Below are positions 10,470 through 21,549 of a DNA stretch of 64,000 nucleotides, in pieces (positions within the stretch are counted from its first letter, which is position 1; the number at the start of each line of letters is the position of its first letter). Under the pieces are notes generated by a model, which was given only the letters and a program-made list of their open reading frames with translations, ran no database searches and was not told where the DNA came from. Location: NCBI GenBank assembly GCA_023213315.1, contig JAKCPI010002059.1, positions 1 to 64,000 of the forward strand, written 5' to 3'. Both the position numbers and the translations under genes were made by a program. This DNA is from Euborellia annulipes. Taxonomy: Eukaryota > Arthropoda > Insecta > Dermaptera > Anisolabididae.

Positions 10470-11204
10470 AGTACCGATTAGCCAAAAATAATTACAAAGT
10501 TCTGGGTAATCTCAAGGAAATCGGCTTTAAAAAAAATATAGCAGTGATTTTATTCGGGTTCTTTCATAAATTTCTTTATTTTTATTTGTACTTTCCTTAT
10601 TGGTATTTTAAAATTTTTGAATGATCTAGATTTTCCTCCACAATAGAATATAATTTTAGTAATTGATTGTTCACGGTTTTTAAACTAAAAACTTCATTTA
10701 GTGATTTAACAATTTTATGTTTTTTTTTAAACGCTTTTTTTGTTGGTGGGCAAAACGTACATATTTTATAATTTATTAAGCTTATAAGTACAAATTCAGT
10801 ACTCAATTTTAATTAAATTAAACCATTTTAGTTTAAAGTATTGTAATGTATTAATTAAGAAGAGTTGGTTACTAAATAAACATAAATAATTAAGTGAAAT
10901 ATTTAAACAATGTTAATATAATTGAAATAAATTAAATAAATTTAATTTAAAACATGACTATATATATAAAATAGAGATTAGAAAATATTTATCATATCGT
11001 AAATAGTATATTTTATCATTTATTGTATGACAGTGGTTCATAACTGGGAGTCGTGACTCTGCTACAAAAACCCCGAGGAATATTCCAATATAAGACCGAT
11101 AGATCAACGTTTTGATGTAGAGAAACGAGAAAACCTCTGATATAGTATAGTCTATATTATATTAAGGGAGCAGTGAACAAAAAGTTTGAGATCTTTTGCT
11201 ATAT
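10470..11204. other. AT-rich stretch with one orphan hAT-like end
   Basis: No gene found; the minus ORF at 10597-10806 has no recognisable domain. CAGTGGTTCATAACTGGGAG at 11033 resembles a hAT terminus, but no partner end was found. Confidence 0.5.
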
Positions 11205-11212
11205 GATATAAA

Positions 11213-11727
11213 TAGAGACCGGATTTTAAGCAAAATGCTTATTGCTCAATTTTATAAGCAACCATTAGATATTTAATTTCTATACGAATTAGGAAAAACT
11301 AAGTGCATTGAGATTGCATTTTTTATGCTTTTTGCTTTTTTGAGTTTTCATGCTTTTTTTCCCTTTCATGCTTATTTGAACTTATTTTACGAATATTTAT
11401 AATTTTTTTTTTTTATTAAAAAACACACTTTTTTCCCATTCACACACGCATACACCAGGGACGTATATAAGGGGGAGAGGGCCCCCCCCCAAAAAAAAAA
11501 AAAAAAAAAATTTTTCATCAGGGTGAAAAAATTTGGTTCCGCAAAAACAAAATTTTTCGCAATTTTTCTTTAAAAAAAAATTTGTATACGCCATTGGTAT
11601 GAGTAAAAATTGCTTATTAGATGCTTTTTTTAACTTTTATGCTTATTTAACAACTTATTATTCAATATTTTTATGCTTTTTTAAGCACTTTTTTTCCATT
11701 TTTTTATGCTTTTTTGTCCGGTCTCTA
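11213..11727. mobile_element. Intact hAT-like element (TAGAGACCGG family)
   Basis: TAGAGACCGGATTTTAAGC ... TTTTTGTCCGGTCTCTA, flanked by the exact 8-bp repeat GATATAAA (11205-11212 and 11728-11735). Inverted relative to the copy at 2834-5840, it preserves the unbroken target CATTAGAT (11263-11270) that carries a 2.4-kb insertion there. The interior has CATGCTTTTT-type runs and the CGTATAAG/GTATACGCCATTGG sub-element with a C-run followed by an A-run. Non-autonomous. Confidence 0.88.
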
Positions 11728-11740
11728 GATATAAACAATT

Positions 11741-11970
11741 CCGGGCCTTGAAGTAGTGATTAGCATGCTGGCCATTTGAACCAAGTGTCGCGGGTCCACA
11801 TCCCGTCCCATGCGACAAGAGTTTATTTAATTTGAATTGGCTACCAATCAATTTAAATAAATTAGCCCTGGGGCTTGATGTAGTGGCTAGCGTTCTGGCC
11901 TTCTATACCAAGGGTCCGGGTTCGGATTCCAGGCAGTCCGATGATTTTATTTAAGCCCGAATGGCATAAT
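11741..11970 (+). repeat. Two tRNA-derived SINE heads in tandem
   Basis: First head from GGGCCTTGAAGTAGTGATTA with degenerate B-box GGGTCCACATCCC; second from GGGGCTTGATGTAGTGGCTA with B-box GGGTTCGGATTCC, then CAGGCAGTCCGATGATTTTA and TTTAAGCC of the main family. The second body is cut off after CCGAATGGCATAATC. The first head resembles the minus-strand fragment at 36697-36830. Confidence 0.6.
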
Positions 11971-12796
11971 CTCCTCTAGTGTTGGGGTGAAAGTAGAAAG
12001 TACCTTGTGCTCAAGTAAACTTTGTGTTAAACAATTAGGTAAACTTTTTGCTTACACTGTTTTAGAGGGAGATTAAGATTTCTGAGATTCGAGAATTTAT
12101 TTACTTACTATTATTTATTTACTCCATTTCTAGAAGTGCCTATACGAAGACACTTTTTAAAGTTAAAAAAAAAGATTCATCATCTTTTTGCTTTTTTTGT
12201 TTCGCTATTAGGCTATTTAGAATAATATTCTTATACTCTGACATACCTAAAAAATACACCGCATTTTAGTCGAAATCAACAAATTTTAATTATTAACATC
12301 AGCGAAAGCTTCAAACCCTAAGGTCTCTTTTGCAAATAACTTCATAGATTATTATTTATGACTATTATAAAAAATATATTAATTAAACAAGAATATTAAA
12401 AATTTTAATATCAAATCTAATTTTATACCTCTTAAAAAATATATTGAAGTTTTAAGCAATTTTTTTGTATCATTCAAGATTGTCATACAATTTTTAAACA
12501 ATATAAAACTCTATAAAAAATCTAATAAAGTGTGTTTATAGAGAACAAAATAATAATATTATAATGCAATATCAATGAAGAATGAATGATTTCATTTGAT
12601 ATCAGCGAAACGTTAAATAGATATTAAATAAATCCTTAAATATTCAATTTATTTATATTTCAATTTTAAACTCATAAAAAAAGTTTTAAAGAAACCATAA
12701 AATTCACATTAACGTATAATATCTCATTTATATTAAATTAAATATGTAGCTTCATTACCAACTTCATTTTAAGTAAATGAAAGGTAAAATAATTTT
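11970..12796. other. AT-rich stretch
   Basis: No ORF, repeat family or RNA gene recognised. Long AT runs and short direct repeats only. Confidence 0.6.
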
Positions 12797-13480
12797 TATT
12801 TTCTCATATATAGAGAATGTCATGTCAAAAAATCAATGTCGAGATTTTGAGTAAAATACACGTTTTGAGGTCCCCTAAGACCAAAAGAGTGGGTCCCGCA
12901 AAAAGGTCTCTCTGTCTGGGGGAAGCGAGATTGTTATGCCCAAACATAGGACTTCGACCTATGCTGGGTCATTTCTGATCACAGCATCGAGGTTCTGGAA
13001 TTCTCTCCCCCAGGAAGTTAAGGCGGCAAGGACCCTCGGCTCTTTCAGGGGAGCCCTATTTAAATATATTTATTCCACTAGCTATTCGCTGTGGAGGGGT
13101 GGGCTTGGGCCCGTGTCGTGCTGATATTAATGATTGTTTCTTTTATTTTATTTTATTATTTTATTTCTAAGCTTGCATATCATAAGAAAAAAAAATGAAT
13201 AATTATTATGTCTTGTTAAACTTTAAACTCGCTCTGTAATTAATATTTCTGTATTTTCTCTTTTTTTCTCTAAGAAGCTTTGCTTCAGAGAACTTTGAAT
13301 AAAATTCTAATTCTAATTCTAATTCTGTGAACAACATATCTCAAGAACAAAAATAACTAGGAGGTTATAAATAAGTTAGATATCCCCTGGCACTTAACGT
13401 GAAGCTTTCGAAAAAAATCGAACAAAGAGTACTATTAGTGTACTTTTCCAGTTTGTTCTTATTTTCTTGAAATTCGCTCT
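12797..13480 (-). repeat. Hairpin-capped family, 3' half, interrupted by a LINE
   Basis: Minus-strand 3' part: TTTCTCATATATAGAGAATG hairpin, ATCAATGTCGAGATTTTGAG, GTTTTGAGGTCCCC and CTGTCT. The inverse of the downstream body resumes at 13327 (GTGAACAACATATCTCAAGA, GAGGTTATAAATAAGTTAG). The gap is exactly the LINE fragment at 12918-13326. The 5' hairpin is missing. Confidence 0.75.
12918..13326 (+). mobile_element. Truncated non-LTR retrotransposon (LINE) 3' end
   Basis: A 5'-truncated insertion inside a hairpin-capped element. The open frame 12919-13124 translates to PKHRTSTYAGSF...RFWNSLPQEVKAARTLGSF, the conserved tail of CR1/L2/jockey-type reverse transcriptase proteins (pattern R-R-T .. 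SF .. A..FWNSLP..V..A..L..F). A stop at 13122 is followed by an AT-rich 3' UTR and a short repeat tail of AATTCT units (about 13303-13326), as these elements use instead of poly(A). TCTGT occurs at both junctions and may be a short target duplication. Only the C-terminal ~65 residues remain; the catalytic RT and endonuclease are absent. Confidence 0.8.
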
Positions 13481-15295
13481 AACGATTTTGAATCTATTTG
13501 AATTGAGAAATGTAGTCTGTTTTAAAAATTAATAATAACCTCATTTCTAAGAGACAATTGTTATTTCCCAGAACAGTGGTTCCCAAACGGAGCTGAAGTT
13601 TTGATTCAGAGATTCTTGGATTCACTATTCACAAGAAAAAAATTATTTAAAAAATGAAAAAAATTAATAGTAATTTAAAATTACAAGAGGAATGAAAAAA
13701 CAAACAAGAGAAAATTTAAATATTGTTTGACACCCTCCCCCCTCCCTGTCCCAAGTTGACTCAACAAAAATTTCAGTCTCTCGCAAAAGAAAGTTGCAGG
13801 ACCGCGCCTGTATGTGTATGATGGTTTACTATCAAATATCGAATCAAAAAATACAAAGTGTAGAGTGGGTAAGAGAAAAAATATAATTAGATTTAATAAT
13901 TTTTTATTAAATAATTAATTTTATATTATCTACATGAAGAGATGAGACAATTGTTCTAATTTATAAAATAGTAAGTTTTCTTTTCCAAAGTAAATTATTA
14001 TTCATTATTTTAATATATTTTGAATAGGGCCTATATACTGTAAATTATTTTGGAGAAGTGGTAACTACTCCCCAGTTGAATCTAATTAATTATTCACTTG
14101 CAATGAGAGCCAGTTTACAAGAGCTCTTAACTCTATCTTTACCAGAATAATTTTGTTGCAAGATTTGTTTTGACCTTGTGAGGTGAAGAGTGTATGGAAC
14201 AAGAAGGGTTGAGGGATTTTAATTTAAACTTTTAGTCAATTTCAAAAACACCTGGAAAAGTTTGGGGCTTTTTAATTATCTATATAATAAAAGATAATTT
14301 ATTCCAAATTTATTACAAGAATAAACATATTATGGTTTTGTTACGTTTAATAAAACATTGTCAAATGTTCCAATTAAGAAATTGGTTTTACATGGTAAAA
14401 TAAGTTACTAATTTCAAAAAGTAATCTATAAATATATCTAATATTAATTAATCACCAATTATTTGCTTTTTTCCATAAATGAAAATTGAGAACTGTCAAT
14501 AAAAATTAAAACGTTATTTAGAACTCAATATTGAGAATATTGGGGAAAAAAAAGAAGTAAAATCAATTTGTTCAAAATTTATATATTAAGCTTTTAACGT
14601 TAAAAGGTATTTGGATAAAATGGAACCAGATCCTCTCTTTCCCATTCCAATGCATTTTTTAACACCAGAGTGAAATATAAAAAAAGGGGGTTTGAGAAAA
14701 TGAGAAATAAAAATATATGTCAAAATATAAAGCCCATGTATTTATTATTATTAGAAAAGTTTTGCTATTTCTTAGTGAACTTCGATTTAACTCATGAATG
14801 GAAATACTTTTACGACCCCCCATTTTTTCAAAAAAAATTATTTAAAAATATTTTTTTTAATAAAAGTAAACATTACCATTGAAAGCTAAAATAACTTAGT
14901 TTCAATAAAAAGAAATTATCCACTGATTAACTTGGTGGAACCAAACAAAAAATTCAAAATAAGGGTGTGAAAATGCTTTTAAGATCATTTGATTTAGTAA
15001 TCGATTGACTTTCTGCTAGGTTGAATTAAGCAAAATAAACTGTCATTCATTGAATTGACTAATTTGATATTGTATTTTGCTCAACATTTCTAAAATATCA
15101 CCCTTTAATCCATTAATGGAACCATATTGCTTATTGTTGGCGTAAATTCGTCTAACACTTATACTCCACATGTTTTTCATTGGGACCGCACCCTGGCCCC
15201 TGTAAAATTTGCACCTGCTGTTGTTTTAACCAGTTAAATGTGCTACAGCTGGTATGTACAGGAGCGTTATCTTGTAGAAAAGTTATCTTTAAACG
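13481..15295. other. AT-rich stretch with no convincing gene
   Basis: An orphan hAT-like end CAGTGGTTCCCAAAC at 13576 lacks a partner. C-rich patches near 13730-13750 and low-complexity AT elsewhere. ORF 14670-14882 is low complexity. The stretch 15040-15290 is slightly richer in G+C but has no readable frame. Confidence 0.55.
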
Positions 15296-16012
15296 CTAGG
15301 AGGTTGAAATTTTATATTTAAGTTAGACACCCCCTTGAGCCAAAAAGTACTAATACTTTACTGATGTATTTTTCCAGTTTTTTTCGATTTTCTCAAAATT
15401 CGCTCCAACGATTTTGATTAAAATTCATAAATCAACTATTTTTTACATTCTCTTTAAAATATATATTCTCATTTTGCCATTGGAATTTTTTGAAGACCAC
15501 TTTACTCTTGGATATATAGGAACCAGGGGCGTATATAGAAATTTTTTCGGGGGGGGGGGGGGCTGAACTCAAAAAATTTTTCTGCGGAAAATTTTTTTTC
15601 GCACGAAATTTTTTGCGGAACATTTTTTCTTTTGTGGAACCAAATTTTTCCATCCTGCGGAAAAATTTGTTGCGCTGATGTCTATATATCCCTATATATG
15701 TATATGTGTTTGGGAAATTTCGGGGGGCGGGCCCCCGGCTTCCCCCCCCCCCCCCTTATATACGCCCCTGATAGGAACCCTTGGACTTATAGGAAGCATA
15801 GGAGAGATGGTTGCCATGGTAACAAAATATAACTATTCTCCCATACTTATAAATTTTACATCTTACATCTTCTAATATATCGGCGGATACTAAATATATG
15901 TTGACACGAAAAATCTGGTATGACAAGCACAGAACACAACATTCGATTACCTTAGTACCTTCGTTAATCGAAAGTTGTGTTCTGTGCTTGTCCCATCAGA
16001 TTTTTATTATTA
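15296..16012 (-). repeat. Hairpin-capped family, 5' two thirds, with nested hAT
   Basis: Minus copy from TAGGAGGTTGAAATTTTATA (15297) through GGTTGCCATGGTAAC (15809) to the end hairpin 15911-16005 (ATCTGGTATGACAAGC ... GTCCCATCAGAT). The microsatellite and AT-rich 3' hairpin are missing. A hAT element (15524-15770) is inserted in the body with a perfect 8-bp duplication. Confidence 0.75.
15524..15770. mobile_element. hAT-like MITE (CAGGGGCGTATATA ends)
   Basis: CAGGGGCGTATATA (15524) and TATATACGCCCCTG (to 15770) are perfect inverted repeats. The 8-bp ATAGGAAC flanks both sides (15516-15523, 15771-15778). The 247-bp interior has GCGGAAAAATTTTTT runs, a 15-base G run and a C run. The CGTATATA/CCCTG motif also occurs, degenerate, inside the two TAGAGACCGG elements. 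The overlapping short ORFs at 15632-15875 are spurious. Confidence 0.92.
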
Positions 16013-16014
16013 AA

Positions 16015-16712
16015 ATGACAAAAACTTTTTCATTATTTCCTATATTATATATAGAAACTTTTAATCATTTAATTTAATCCCAAACATTAAGAAAGATTCT
16101 CATTTAAATGGATCCATTGTGTCATGGTTGTTTCCTTTGAAAATTTGAGAAGAATAAAATAGCTATTTATGTCTAAGCATTTAATGTTAATTTATCAAAT
16201 TCTAAAGTTACTTATAAAGTTTTCTGTTTTAATTAGTAATCTTGGGAAAATAGACAAGAATTTTTATTAATATTTTTTATTTTTTTTTTAATGAAGACGA
16301 AATTTTTTTTTGTTCATTTAGTCACACAATGTATGAATGAAAGGACGAAGAACAAACAAAAAAACAAATATTTAAAGATAAGGTAACAAAAAAGCGAGAG
16401 AATAAAGAAAAATGTTGGCAGAGATTGTAAAATACGAGGAACAAGAGTAGAACCGGATACGAGGTCCAAATCCAAGTCTGGATAATTGAGAAGAGCTGAT
16501 TCAGTCAGTTTCTTCTATGAAAATGAAAAAATATTTTTGTGATATATTGACTGAAGACAGATTAAAAAAATAACCACTAAAGTTGTTTGATGTTTTGACC
16601 GCTGATAACATTCTTTATCAGGAGGAGCGAGACTAGACAAGGTATGTATAGTTTCCCTAAATATTACTCTACTTTGTTAGATTTATATTCTGGATGACAT
16701 TAGTCCATTTTT
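16015..16712. other. Low-copy AT-rich stretch
   Basis: No recognised repeat. 16410-16640 is somewhat less AT-rich and ends in GACTAGACAAG followed by GTATGTATAG, a good match to a splice donor (16640). No frame supports a coding exon; an untranslated exon is possible but unproven. Confidence 0.4.
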
Positions 16713-17034
16713 ACCCGAGTAAAAATGATTAAAAATGTTCGAGGGATCCACACGCCCGCAGCAAGTCTGCATAGTGAACCTTTAGGGACACACAGGGATA
16801 TACACGTTCGCACCAGGGACATACATTTTTCTTCTAGTCACTTTCGATCTGTGTGTGTCCCTGGTGCGGGCGTATATACACGTTCGCACCAGGGACATAC
16901 ATTTTTCTTCTAGTCACTTTCGATCTGTGTGTGTCCCTGGTGCGGGCGTGTATATCCCTGTGTGTCCCTAAATGTTCACTGCAGACCTGCTGCGGGCGTG
17001 TGGAACCCATATTTTTAATAATTTTTACTCGGGT
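16713..17034. repeat. Long palindromic MITE with duplicated centre
   Basis: Terminal arms ACCCGAGTAAAAAT (16713) and ATTTTTACTCGGGT (to 17034) continue inward as a near-palindrome (CACACGCCCGCAGCAAGTCTG / CAGACCTGCTGCGGGCGTGTG, AGGGACACACAGGGATA / TATCCCTGTGTGTCCCT). The centre is a roughly 75-bp unit present twice in direct order (about 16798-16871 and 16872-16946), itself a hairpin (CACCAGGGACATACA / TGTGTGTCCCTGGTG). The opposed ORFs at 16725-17242 are artefacts of the palindrome. The target duplication is unclear. Confidence 0.8.
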
Positions 17035-17779
17035 ATTTAAAAAAAAGTTTAAATATATTATAATTATAATCAACTCCAATTTAACATACTGCAAAAAGGC
17101 ACTCGAGGAATATTATATGTATGCAAGGAAAAATCCTTGCATAATTAAAGGAGACAAAGTTTTTGGAATAAAAAGTTTTTTATTAGTTTTTTTTTTTTTT
17201 TTTGTATTACAATTATATTCCAGAAACTTATATAATTTTTAAAGTTTTAAATATGTAGGCCTAGTGAATTATTTAATATATTTTAATTACATTCAATATA
17301 TCGTGCCATATTATGGTTATCATAAACAAATTCTTGGATTGAGATTTTCATTTGATAGAGGCTCTCCTGTTTTGCTGACATTCTCTATTTCTACTTATTA
17401 ATCTATACAAATTTTATTGGATTGAAGAAAATTGCATTTGTAACGCTTTAGCAGTATTAATTATTAGTTAAACTTTTGCTTAAAATATTGAGTTATCAAG
17501 TTGGGCCCTCACATCCACACCGCCTCTTGCAAGAGGGCCAATTGCCTCGAGGGAGGGGGGGGGGTTATGCTCTCTGATATCCTGTGTTTTTGGTTGTGAT
17601 ATCAATGGCCCCTTGAGTTAGGCCACCGTAACTACACGCACAACGAACTGGCTCGAAAGTGTGGGGAATTAGACAATTTTTGTTATTCATTAATGTGTCT
17701 CAAAATAATTTTGATTTCAACTTTTTATAAACACTAGGCTAAGTCTATCTAACATCCAATTCCGTTTGATCTTTTAGTA
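17035..17779. other. AT-rich stretch with GC-rich patch
   Basis: 17505-17640 contains GAGGGCCAATTGCCTCGAG, a G run and CCTTGAGTTAGGCCACCG. It looks like a repeat fragment rather than an exon, since no frame stays open. The rest is AT-rich; nothing identified. Confidence 0.45.
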
Positions 17780-18421
17780 CAGTACAGTGGTTCCCAACCT
17801 GGGGGCGATCGCCCCCAAGTGGGCGATTTGGGTTCTCAGGGGGGCAATAAATAAGTGGGGCGATTGGGGGGCGATGAGTACAAAGGGGGAAAAATTATTA
17901 AAATTTAAAAGAACAAAAATCAAAGAGAAAAATCTCCCATTTAGAAGATGGCCAGTATAAAAGATGACAAAAAATGACAGATGGAATTTTTTTAAATACA
18001 TTTTTGCCATCAATTTTGGTTTATTGGTTTATTGTAATTAATTAATAAGCTTACAATTTAACTAAAAAAAAAAATTTCAACGTTTCGGCCTAATTTCTGA
18101 AAAGAAAAAAAAAATTTCTTGAAAAGAAAAGGTTTGAAATAAAGTACTTTTTTGTTAAAAATTTTAAATCATGTTTTGTACGTAAATGCAGATGCAGATC
18201 ACAGAATCTATGAATTTGATTCAATTTGAACCAACAATAAATTTGTGTAAGTACAGTGAGGGACAATTGATTTATATAGACCTACGGTAATAAAACTGCT
18301 TTATTATTTATACTTCAAATTAAAATTAGGCATACAATGAAAATGAAAAGGGGGTGGGGGCGGTAGGTGTTAAACAACCTCCAGAAAGAGGAGATGGGCC
18401 AAAAAAGGTTGGGAACCACTG
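17780..18421. mobile_element. hAT-like non-autonomous element (CAGTGGTTCCCAACCT ends)
   Basis: Left end CAGTACAGTGGTTCCCAACC and right end AAAGGTTGGGAACCACTG, with the exact 8-bp duplication TTTTAGTA (17772-17779 and 18422-18429). The left end has an extra CAGTA before CAGTGG. Next comes GGGGGCGATCGCCCCCAAGTGGG, typical of a hAT group common in animals. No transposase; the minus ORFs at 17774-18013 and 18315-18599 are incidental. An internal TTTCAACGTTTCGGCC (18076) resembles the PLE-type terminal motif. Confidence 0.88.
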
Positions 18422-18429
18422 TTTTAGTA

Positions 18430-19773
18430 TAATTAAAAGCATGAAGACTACTAACGTAAGTAGGTGGTATAAGAATCAGTTGTCCTTGGCAAGTATAGAA
18501 GCAATTCATTTTTTCTGTTCGCTTCTTTGCTCTTTTCACCGGTGCTAAGGATTTCTCATAGGTGATTAGGAATTTTTTTTTTTTTGTGAAATATACCAAA
18601 TGAGTGGCGATTTGTCCTGAATAATTTTGATAGGCTAGTAGGTCTCTCTACTCCTGGCAAGCCTAGTGACTCGATTTCTGCCCATGATGTTTAAATGTTT
18701 TAAGGCACTAAAATGTTTTAAAGTACTAAAGTAGCACTCGTTTGGAGTTTTTTACACCCCAACACCTTAACTCCGGCTAGGCTGAATATAATAAAAACAA
18801 AAAAGGGATAATTGATTGAAGATAGCCTTTTAAGTAATAAATAAGAGATAACTCTTTTAGGCACCGTTAGCTGAAAGAACGGAATAATTTAAAATAGATG
18901 ATAAAATATTTGAATATTTAAAAGCTCATTTAAAATAAAAAAAGATTGACATAATTTTCTCCATTTTAATTTTTATAATTTATATTTTACTAGGTACGTT
19001 ATTAAAAGTAAAGCTTTAGGTAAACTTTTTTTGACACATCAAATATATATTTGCGACGTTACTTAATGTTTAAATAAGTCTGAAAATTATATCATAAACA
19101 TCACAGGAGTATTTATAATAATTAGAATATATTAAAAATTTAAAAGAAGAAAAAATGAATCTAAAAAAACTTTTATCTTGAAAATAAAATAATTTAATCT
19201 CATGTCTTTATCATTAAAAAAAGTATATATTTTACTAAATGTATCAAGGTAACTTTTATAGTTATTTTATTAAACAAGAGTTTATGTAGAAAAACGATTA
19301 CCAGTAAATAAGTGGAATTTTAATTAAATAAAAATATACCTTTAAATTCACCTATACATATTATTTTAATTGTGAAATAAAATAAATCATGAATTAAATT
19401 CTAATTATTATAATAGAATACTATACTGTATAAATATAATAAAAATTCAAGTTTAGAGGCTATTAAATGTTATGGATATTTTATATATTTATTAAGGTGC
19501 GTTTTGCTTTAAAGGAGTTTTATTAAGCATAAGTAGAATTTAAAGAGGTTCATAGATCAGATGGTAGCGTTGCATCTTTATTTAGTTAGAAAGCATGCAT
19601 GACAAGAATATGAATAAAATATTAACTTTATTCCAAAAAAAAAAGAGGCAATGTGGAAATAAATATATAGTAGGCTATATTCTACCTACAATGGAGTGCA
19701 TTGCTCTTTTTGATTGTCAACATATCCTAATTTATTAATTTCTACTACTGTGCATGAATGATTCTCTCTAATC
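18430..19773. other. AT-rich stretch without recognised elements
   Basis: Nothing gene-like; short direct repeats and AT runs only. Confidence 0.6.
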
Positions 19774-20200
19774 TAGAGGAGTGATGTAGTAGGATAATAA
19801 AAAGAGAGAGCAGCTAGTTTTCTTTTCTTTTATTAAACCCTCATTGCTGACGTTTCGGTCCTGTTTAGGGCCATCTTCAGAGCTATTAATACAGAACAAT
19901 ACATAATGGTCATTAAGAAAATGCGTACAGACTTATATAAATTAGGTGAATATTTACCATTAGGGTTGTCAATATAAATTTTAATTTCCATATTTCACCT
20001 ATATTTAACATAGTTGGTCGAATTTTATAACAATATATATTATGATAAGTAGGTGAGATATTTTATAATGGTAAAGTCTGCGAGTAAGATTCTGTGACTT
20101 TTCTATCGAGTTTAGTTTATGAATGAGGAGAAGAGAGAGACACCTCCACGGCTAGCCACCGGACTCTTACCCCCTCCACTTTATTAGTAAATGAATGCAA

Positions 20201-20637
20201 CTATCTTTTTAAGAGACATGCGTAGAGAGCCACAGTTGAATTATAGTCTCTTTTAAAATTAATTGTCTCATTAATGAATATATGAATGGCTTCCAATGTA
20301 AGTCGTTTTTGGTAGTTGCATTCCTTTTCCAAGATGGTAGCATTTTCGAAATCAAATGTGTGCCCCTCACCGATTGCATGGGCTGACAAGGCAATGTGGG
20401 TCTCTTGATTTTTAATATTTGTTTTGTGTTGAGAGAGACGACGAGATAAATACTGCCTTGTCTGACCAATATAGCTTAGATTACAATCGGCGCAGGGCAC
20501 TTTGTATACCACACTGGATGTATTAGAGAGGGGGTGGGTGTTTTATTGTTAAATAAAAATCCAAGTGTGTTTGGAGGTTTAAAAGATATTTTTATGCTAT
20601 CTTCAATTCTATAAAATAATTTTTTTATTGATTCAGC
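20201..20637 (-). CDS. Penelope-like element GIY-YIG endonuclease fragment (left arm)
   Basis: Minus-strand open frame running from the palindrome centre to a stop at 20201. It gives AESIKKLFYRIEDS..., then SSVVYKVPCADCNLSYIGQT, RRLSQHKTNIKNQETHIALS, GHTFDFENATILEKE and LEAIHIF. This is the Cys-containing GIY-YIG nuclease of Penelope-like retroelements, which nicks target DNA for target-primed reverse transcription. VY..C..C..SYIG forms the GIY-YIG core and the Glu in LEAIHIF is the likely metal-binding residue. It matches the right-arm copy residue for residue over the 103 aligned positions. The upstream RT is missing, so this is not an autonomous protein; the frame has no internal ATG before the nuclease. 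Confidence 0.85.
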
Positions 20638-20644
20638 AAGACCC

Positions 20645-21082
20645 GCTGAATCAATAAAAAAATTATTTTATAGAATTGAAGATAGCATAAAAATATCTTT
20701 TAAACCTCCAAACACACTTGGATTTTTATTTAACAATAAAACACCCACCCCCCTCTCTAATACATCCAGTGTGGTATACAAAGTGCCCTGCGCCGATTGT
20801 AATCTAAGCTATATTGGTCAGACAAGGCAGTATTTATCTCGTCGTCTCTCTCAACACAAAACAAATATTAAAAATCAAGAGACCCACATTGCCTTGTCAG
20901 CCCATGCAATCGGTGAGGGGCACACATTTGATTTCGAAAATGCTACCATCTTGGAAAAGGAATGCAACTACCAAAAACGACTTACATTGGAAGCCATTCA
21001 TATATTCATTAATGAGACAATTAATTTTAAAAGAGACTATAATTCAACTGTGGCTCTCTACGCATGTCTCTTAAAAAGATAG
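20645..21082 (+). CDS. Penelope-like element GIY-YIG endonuclease fragment (right arm)
   Basis: Plus-strand mirror copy of the left arm, open from the first base after the 7-base centre to a TAG at 21080-21082 (145 codons). Residues 1-42 (AESIKKLF...PTPLSNTSS) match the linker between RT and endonuclease in these elements. The nuclease begins around residue 43, with YIG at about 56-58, R-RR-SQH shortly after and the catalytic-type Glu about 70 residues later. No frameshift or stop is present, so the element is recent or has been kept identical by the palindrome. Downstream (to 21497) are a non-coding 3' region and the hammerhead-like motif. It cannot replicate alone, since no reverse transcriptase is encoded. 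Confidence 0.87.
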   Translation, partial: AESIKKLFYRIEDSIKISFKPPNTLGFLFNNKTPTPLSNTSSVVYKVPCADCNLSYIGQTRQYLSRRLSQHKTNIKNQETHIALSAHAIGEGHTFDFENATILEKECNYQKRLTLEAIHIFINETINFKRDYNSTVALYACLLKR

Positions 21083-21400
21083 TTGCATTCATTTACTAAT
21101 AAAGTGGAGGGGGTAAGAGTCCGGTGGCTAGCCGTGGAGGTGTCTCTCTTCTCCTCATTCATAAACTAAACTCGATAGAAAAGTCACAGAATCTTACTCG
21201 CAGACTTTACCATTATAAAATATCTCACCTACTTATCATAATATATATTGTTATAAAATTCGACCAACTATGTTAAATATAGGTGAAATATGGAAATTAA
21301 AATTTATATTGACAACCCTAATGGTAAATATTCACCTAATTTATATAAGTCTGTACGCATTTTCTTAATGACCATTATGTATTGTTCTGTATTAATAGCT

Positions 21401-21436
21401 CTGAAGATGGCCCTAAACAGGACCGAAACGTCAGCA
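21401..21436 (+). ncRNA. Candidate hammerhead-ribozyme-like motif in Penelope end
   Basis: CTGAAGA (21401-21407) fits the hammerhead core C-U-G-A-N-G-A. A potential stem (GGCC..TAAACA..GGACC, with a mismatch) and CGAAAC follow, matching the second core strand GAAA. Penelope-like elements are known to carry hammerhead motifs in their terminal repeats. The stem II pairing here is weak and stem III is minimal, so activity is doubtful. The mirror copy lies at about 19849-19884 on the minus strand. Confidence 0.4.
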
Positions 21437-21549
21437 ATGAGGGTTTAATAAAAGAAAAGAAAACTAGCTGCTCTCTCTTTTATTATCCTACTACATCAAC
21501 TACACAGCTATAAAAAAACCTCCAATATTAAATAGAGGAGTGATGTTCT

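Larger units (their letters stand above)
19788..21532. mobile_element. Penelope-like retroelement: two 3' halves head-to-head
   Basis: Two arms of about 850 bp (to 20637 and from 20645) are almost perfect inverted copies separated by only 7 bases (20638-20644). Each encodes the C-terminal GIY-YIG endonuclease end of a Penelope-like protein and ends with the GAAGATGGCC...GACCGAAACG motif. The whole insertion is bounded by a 14-bp direct repeat TAGAGGAGTGATGT (19774-19787 and 21533-21546), so it integrated as one unit. A 35-base extension (AACTACACAGC...TTAAA, 21498-21532) exists only at the right end, like the tail reported for Penelope elements. The reverse transcriptase is absent from both arms. 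Confidence 0.85.

Noticed and set aside
16725..17242. Opposed ORFs of 62, 86 and 129 codons
   Set aside because: Product of the palindrome and its duplicated centre; the long one continues into low-complexity sequence.
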